Positions 31,020 to 35,322 of a stretch of DNA of 35,322 nt are shown here, one piece after another (the stretch's first letter is position 1; each line of letters begins with the position of its first letter). Position numbers and translations under genes: made by a program. The stretch spans positions 1 through 35,322 of the forward strand of contig JAFTPJ010000044.1 in assembly GCA_017463405.1 (NCBI GenBank), given 5' to 3'. Source of the DNA: Clostridia bacterium. GTDB taxonomy: Bacteria > Bacillota > Clostridia > Oscillospirales > CAG-272. Below the pieces are notes generated by a model. The model saw only the letters and a list, made by a program, of their open reading frames with translations, was not told the DNA's origin and made no database searches.

Positions 31020-31949
31020 TTATAGAAGCATGGGAAAGGAATAAAGCATATTCCGCAGGTCGAAATAGATCTGTGAAAGGTCGGAATGCGGGAGCGGATT
31101 TTTTCCGCTTCCGCATTCCACCGTAAAGGAGGGGAGGTTCATTTTTTGCACACACCAGTCGGTCAAGCCGCCAAAGGATGCTAATCCATCGGCGTCCGAA
31201 AGACGGTATCCGGAAAGTCTTGCCAGGTGTGCTGCAGTTACACGGGTGCGCGGAAGCTCCGTTTTGCCGCTACGATAAAAGATCTCCTTTCCCTGCGTGT
31301 GTAAGGTGATCACCCCGCGAAGCTCGGTATGATAGCGGATGAAATCGCAAAGTGCACGTACCTCCGGCTCGCTCTCGGGAGCTTTTCCGCTATACCGTGT
31401 CGGTGCCCCCTCGGAAATCTGATGCTCGGTCTCGAGCTTTTTGTACTCCCAGAATCCTGCGTCGTAATTGTGATTCAGGTCGACACCGCGTGCGTTTGCC
31501 TGCCAATTCGAAAAATTCGTGCTACCACCATTCATTGCAAGAAGTCGCTCGTAAAGCGGATTGTCCTCGGAAATTCCGTTGATCTGATATTCTACACCAT
31601 CCGGATTGAGCATAGGAATGATGTACAGTGTGTGGGTTTCGCAGACGGCTTTTGCGGAAATTTTGTTGACAGCGCGGTTACACGCCGTTGCCTCGCAGAA
31701 ATCTCCGAGAAATTTGATCAGAACCGTTGAGGTGATCCATTCCATCCCGTGATGTGCGCCGACATAAAGAATTGCTCTTTTGCCGTGCCCGAGCTTGACG
31801 ATCGGAATTCCGCGATCCAAAATGGTGGTTCCGAGATAACTGAAATCGAAAAAGGAATACGTTTGCTCCAGTTGACGGAGCTTTTGCAGCAATGTGGCAT
31901 AATCGAACGGATTGTGCAGATCGATATGTAATCGATTGGTTTGGTCCAT
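31020..31949 (-). CDS. M14 family zinc carboxypeptidase
   Basis: This 309-aa metallopeptidase has the zinc ligands H-x-x-E in VGAHHGMEW and a third His in ITLHTQG. The substrate-binding NPDGV (LNPDGVEYQ) and ARGVDLNHNYD blocks are present, and the catalytic Glu is in FTVECGSGKNP. The nearest known group is gamma-D-glutamyl-diamino-acid peptidase (ENP1/MpaA type), which cuts muropeptides. There is no signal peptide, so it would act on imported or recycled cell-wall peptides. AGGAGG lies 12-17 nt before the ATG at 31949; the long upstream frame (to 32132) crosses the promoter and is not expected to be coding. Transcribed divergently from the next gene. Confidence 0.9.
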   Translation of the reverse strand: MDQTNRLHIDLHNPFDYATLLQKLRQLEQTYSFFDFSYLGTTILDRGIPIVKLGHGKRAILYVGAHHGMEWITSTVLIKFLGDFCEATACNRAVNKISAKAVCETHTLYIIPMLNPDGVEYQINGISEDNPLYERLLAMNGGSTNFSNWQANARGVDLNHNYDAGFWEYKKLETEHQISEGAPTRYSGKAPESEPEVRALCDFIRYHTELRGVITLHTQGKEIFYRSGKTELPRTRVTAAHLARLSGYRLSDADGLASFGGLTDWCVQKMNLPSFTVECGSGKNPLPHSDLSQIYFDLRNMLYSFPMLL

Positions 31950-32082
31950 AAAGAAGGAATCCTCCTGCTTTGATGCATTTGCTATTATATTATGCAAAAA
32001 TCTATAAATATTTACAAATAAGTCGGGATTTTTCCGCTTCCGTATGCTATAATACTGTTGAAGTAACATAAAGGAGAAAAAA

Positions 32083-32877
32083 ATGGAGCTTTCACTGTTT
32101 GATTCCATGCGAAAAAAACGTCTGCAGATCAAATATCTGATTCTGATGGCGGCGATCGTCGTTTTTTATTCACTGATCTATTATCCCGTATACCTTTATC
32201 TGAACTCCAACGTGGTCTGGAACGGTTCGCTGCTGCGATTGCTTTGGATGGAGATTCTGGAGCCGTTGGTCAATTATCTGTTTTTTTGGGGCTCCTTTGC
32301 ATTTCTTTTGTACTCTGCGGCACGCTATTCGCTGAAGGGAAGCGCACCGATTCTGATCTGCTACGCTGTGGGAACGGTTTTACGCTATCTGCTCCAGAAT
32401 ATCGCGTTTATTTTTATGATGGGAATTAATGCATGGGAGAGTGAATTTTATATTTCGGATCTTTTGATCAGTATTGTATTGGATCTGCTGATTATGGGAG
32501 TCGCGGTTCTTCTGATTTTGCTTTGGAAGCGAAAAACAGGGACAACCAGCGTATTCAACCAGCAGAATAACGGTTTGATTGCAGAAGAATGCTTTTCGTT
32601 TTCCCGTTTTTTCGATTGGAAAAATATTCTTTTGAGAACCGCTTTTCTAATGGCAATTTTTCCGTCCGCGATCCGACTGCTTTTGCGTGTCTGGTATGAT
32701 ATCAATCTGATCGTGGTGCAAGGGATTCCCGTGACAGATATCGGTGAGATTCTTTTGATTATGACCTATTATATCACCGATTGTGCCGGATTTTTGGTGG
32801 GTTATCTCGTGATTTTTATGATTTTGTCGGCATTGCACCTCTCCGATCAAAAGGCAAGACTGTCGATGGACGACTGA
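32083..32877 (+). CDS. Multi-pass membrane protein of unknown function
   Basis: This 264-aa protein is not recognised. It has six or seven hydrophobic segments (about residues 18-38, 50-85, 90-112, 125-147, 185-205 and 225-252) separated by short loops, with one larger cytoplasmic loop near residue 150-180 (KRKTGTTSVFNQQNNGLIAE). There are no obvious active-site motifs. AAGGAG lies 6 nt before the ATG, and a -10 TATAAT is at 32048-32053. It is a single-gene unit ending at a bidirectional terminator, next to hrcA. Confidence 0.7.
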   Translation: MELSLFDSMRKKRLQIKYLILMAAIVVFYSLIYYPVYLYLNSNVVWNGSLLRLLWMEILEPLVNYLFFWGSFAFLLYSAARYSLKGSAPILICYAVGTVLRYLLQNIAFIFMMGINAWESEFYISDLLISIVLDLLIMGVAVLLILLWKRKTGTTSVFNQQNNGLIAEECFSFSRFFDWKNILLRTAFLMAIFPSAIRLLLRVWYDINLIVVQGIPVTDIGEILLIMTYYITDCAGFLVGYLVIFMILSALHLSDQKARLSMDD

Positions 32878-32914
32878 TTGACGGGTGTTGCTTGCATTGC
32901 ACATGATATAATTG

Positions 32915-32981
32915 AAAAAAATACCACTTTGCACATTCTGCTTCGATTGGTCGGTACAGATGTTCAAAGCGGTATTTTTTT
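32915..32981. terminator. Bidirectional terminator before hrcA
   Basis: AAAAAAATACC-CTTTG-ACA pairs with TGT-CAAAG-GGTATTTTTTT in a long interrupted stem with a 25-nt loop. It closes the membrane-protein unit. The right end runs into a lone TTAGCACTC CIRCE half site (32980-32988). Confidence 0.7.
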
Positions 32982-33034
32982 AGCACTCTTTTTTGATATT
33001 TACAAAAAGTTCATAAGTTTATTGTGAAAAACTC

Positions 33035-33063
33035 TTGACAAATGGCAAAAAAAGTGGTAAATT
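33035..33063 (+). promoter_or_regulatory. Sigma-A promoter of the hrcA operon
   Basis: TTGACA (33035-33040), 17-bp spacer, TAAATT (33058-33063), followed within 12 bp by the CIRCE element. Confidence 0.75.
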
Positions 33064-33074
33064 TGTATCATGAT

Positions 33075-33101
33075 TTAGCACTCACTGCTTTTGAGTGCTA
33101 A
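33075..33101. promoter_or_regulatory. CIRCE heat-shock operator
   Basis: TTAGCACTC-N9-GAGTGCTAA, a perfect match to the CIRCE inverted repeat bound by HrcA. It overlaps the transcription start of hrcA-grpE-dnaK, so the operon is auto-repressed by its first gene. Confidence 0.97.
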
Positions 33102-33133
33102 AATCGAGTGAAAAAGTAAAAGAAAGGGGCAGG

Positions 33134-34219
33134 ATGGGAATGAGTTCCGAAAATCGCGGATTGACAGAGCGAAAAAAGCAAATATTAAAAGCAATCGTCG
33201 ATGCGCATATTGAGGGTGGCGAGCCTGTCGGCTCCAAATATATTTTGCAGAACCGACAATTGAATTGCTCGTCTGCCACCATCAGAAATGAAATGGCGGA
33301 GCTGGAGGACATGGGATATCTTGAGCAACCGCATGCCTCTGCGGGACGCGTACCGAGTGAGCTTGGCTATCGCTTTTACGTGGATTCACTGATCGAGCGA
33401 TACGCAATGACGACAAATGAGATCGCACAGATCAACGCACTTCTCAAGGCAAAAATGGGGGAGCTCGACCAGATTCTTCTGGCGGCATCCAATCTCGCGT
33501 CCAGCATGACCAATTATACCGGAATTGCCATCAAGCCGAAGATCAACTCGGTCAGTATCGGAAAATTCGATACCATTTTTCTCGAGCCCGATCATTACAT
33601 TCTCGTCGCGGTGGATTCCGAGAACAATGTCAAAAGTAAGCATTTGCACACCGATGTACCGATTCTGACACAAAACTCGGTTGCAAAGCTTGCACGTGTG
33701 CTCAATCTTTACATGACGGGACTTTCTGCAGAACAGATCACGCTTCCGATCATAATGAAGATGGAAGCGGACATGGGAAGCGAAAGCGCGTTGGTTTCGG
33801 ACGCAATCAAGGTTGTTTACGATCTGTTGAATGAGAGCGACAGCGGTGAGATGCGCGTCAGCGGTATCGACCGACTGCTGCAGTATCCCGAGTACAGTGA
33901 CGTTTCTCAATTGCAGGCGCTTTTGGGAACACTTGAGAAAAAAGAGGATATTCTGAATTTGGTCTCGCAGAGCGAAAATGAGGATATCAGTGTCGTGATC
34001 GGCTCGGAGAGCCAGGTCAAGGTGATGAACAATTCCGCGCTGGTATTCAAGCCGATCGTCAAGGACGGAAAAACGCTGGGCGCTATCGGCGTCATCGGCC
34101 CCCGCCGCATGGATTATGCCAAAGTGCTGGCAACGCTGGAGGGATTGAGCGGAAATATTGAAAATATGATACATTCCAATAAACAATTGAACGGAGGAGA
34201 ATCCGATGGAGGAAAATAA
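33134..34219 (+). CDS. hrcA: Heat-inducible transcription repressor HrcA
   Basis: This repressor of about 361 aa has an N-terminal winged helix (GLTERKKQILKAIVDAHIEG, SSATIRNEMAELEDMGYLEQ and PHASAGRVPSELGYRFYVD) and the HrcA GAF-like C-terminal domain (VIGSESQ...GAIGVIGPRRMDYAKV). HrcA needs GroEL for folding and binds CIRCE. The first ATG after the AAAGGGG site is 33134; 33140 is a second possibility. It overlaps grpE by 14 nt. The gene order hrcA-grpE-dnaK is that of Firmicutes heat-shock operons. Confidence 0.95.
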   Translation: MGMSSENRGLTERKKQILKAIVDAHIEGGEPVGSKYILQNRQLNCSSATIRNEMAELEDMGYLEQPHASAGRVPSELGYRFYVDSLIERYAMTTNEIAQINALLKAKMGELDQILLAASNLASSMTNYTGIAIKPKINSVSIGKFDTIFLEPDHYILVAVDSENNVKSKHLHTDVPILTQNSVAKLARVLNLYMTGLSAEQITLPIIMKMEADMGSESALVSDAIKVVYDLLNESDSGEMRVSGIDRLLQYPEYSDVSQLQALLGTLEKKEDILNLVSQSENEDISVVIGSESQVKVMNNSALVFKPIVKDGKTLGAIGVIGPRRMDYAKVLATLEGLSGNIENMIHSNKQLNGGESDGGK

Positions 34220-34766
34220 AAACACTGTGGCTGAAGAGGTAGCAGAGGAAGCCGTGCAGGCGGAGCCCTCTGCCAAGGAAGTCAAGGCGGAAAAAAAGAA
34301 GATAAAGAAAATGGAAGCGGAACTTTCCGAGTTGCAAAAGCAGTTGGATGCAAAAATTGCCGAATGCGAGGCTTCCAATGACAAATACATGCGCATGATG
34401 GCGGAATATGACAATTTCCGTAAGAGAAGCGCAAAGGAAAAGGAAGGTGTTTACGCAGACGCGTACAGCGATTGTATTGCCAATCTGCTTCCGATCCTCG
34501 ATAACCTCGAGCGTGCGGGAAAATCCGATAATTTCGAAGCGGTTGTAAAAGGTTTGGAGCTGACGGTCAAGGCGTTTGACGATGCACTGCAGAAGATGGG
34601 CGTGACCGAAATCGAAACCAAGACCTTCGATCCGAATCTGCACAATGCGGTGATGCACGTGGAGGATGAGCAGTATGGCGAATCCGAAATTGTGGAGGTA
34701 TTCCAAAGGGGATACTGCAAGGGTGACAAGGTCATCCGTTATGCGATGGTCAAGGTCGCAAACTAA
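34206..34766 (+). CDS. grpE: Nucleotide exchange factor GrpE
   Basis: This 186-aa protein releases ADP from DnaK. The acidic N-terminal tail and long coiled coil (residues 25-75) lead into YMRMMAEYDNFRKRSAKEKE, then LLPILDNLERA and the C-terminal beta domain with FDPNLHNAVMHVEDE and VFQRGYCKGDKVIRYAMVKV. GGAGGAG lies 5-11 nt before the ATG, inside hrcA. dnaK follows after a 60-nt AT-rich gap without a clear promoter. Confidence 0.97.
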   Translation: MEENKNTVAEEVAEEAVQAEPSAKEVKAEKKKIKKMEAELSELQKQLDAKIAECEASNDKYMRMMAEYDNFRKRSAKEKEGVYADAYSDCIANLLPILDNLERAGKSDNFEAVVKGLELTVKAFDDALQKMGVTEIETKTFDPNLHNAVMHVEDEQYGESEIVEVFQRGYCKGDKVIRYAMVKVAN

Positions 34767-34808
34767 ATCTTGACATAAATAATTTTGTTTTAATTTTGAT
34801 TTATATAA

Positions 34809-35322
<514 letters not shown>

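Overview
The window reads as chromosomal DNA of an endospore-forming member of the Clostridia, probably an uncultured gut-type lineage. The evidence is a set of sporulation genes (gpr, spoIIP, spoIIID, a SpoIID-like protein), a V-type ATP synthase operon, strong AGGAGG ribosome sites, sigma-A promoters with 17-bp spacers, and a CIRCE-controlled hrcA-grpE-dnaK operon. No rRNA, tRNA, CRISPR array or intact insertion sequence was recognised.

Layout. Positions 1-1396 hold the end of a V-type ATP synthase operon (subunit B, cut by the window edge, and subunit D). Positions 1400-3003 form an AT-rich accessory patch: a 116-aa orphan protein preceded by a long self-complementary non-coding RNA with its own promoter and terminator (6S-like), then a divergent pair (SLOG-fold protein and ribbon-helix-helix regulator) sharing an operator-rich spacer. 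Positions 3036-12898 are a uronate catabolic locus: a divergent AraC regulator and a seven-gene operon. The operon encodes a GH2 beta-glucuronidase-like enzyme, UxaB, UxaA, a beta-propeller protein, an alpha/beta-hydrolase esterase, UxaC (broken at a run of nine A) and a sugar isomerase/epimerase. It ends at a strong palindromic terminator.

Positions 12908-15031 encode an oligopeptide-type solute-binding lipoprotein. Then come gpr-spoIIP, a small membrane protein, an XRE-S24 repressor paired with radC, enolase (preceded by a structured leader RNA), an MFS permease with a histidine phosphatase, and a three-gene minus-strand cluster of peptidoglycan-binding proteins without signal peptides. Next is an eetA-eetB-apbE-like flavin/electron-transfer module, an RlmB-type rRNA methyltransferase, spoIIID, a DUF362/ferredoxin gene with a PHP-like partner, an M14 carboxypeptidase, an orphan membrane protein, and finally hrcA-grpE-dnaK (dnaK cut by the window edge).

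The uronate operon is the clearest metabolic unit. The glycosidase and probably the esterase and propeller release free uronic acid, UxaC isomerises it, and UxaB and UxaA take the tagaturonate branch to 2-keto-3-deoxygluconate. The glucuronate branch enzymes (UxuA/UxuB), KDG kinase/aldolase and a transporter are not in the window. The most novel-looking items are the two structured RNAs (1859-2067 and 20884-20993), the signal-less SpoIID/PG-binding trio, and the uronate operon with its uncharacterised propeller and epimerase.
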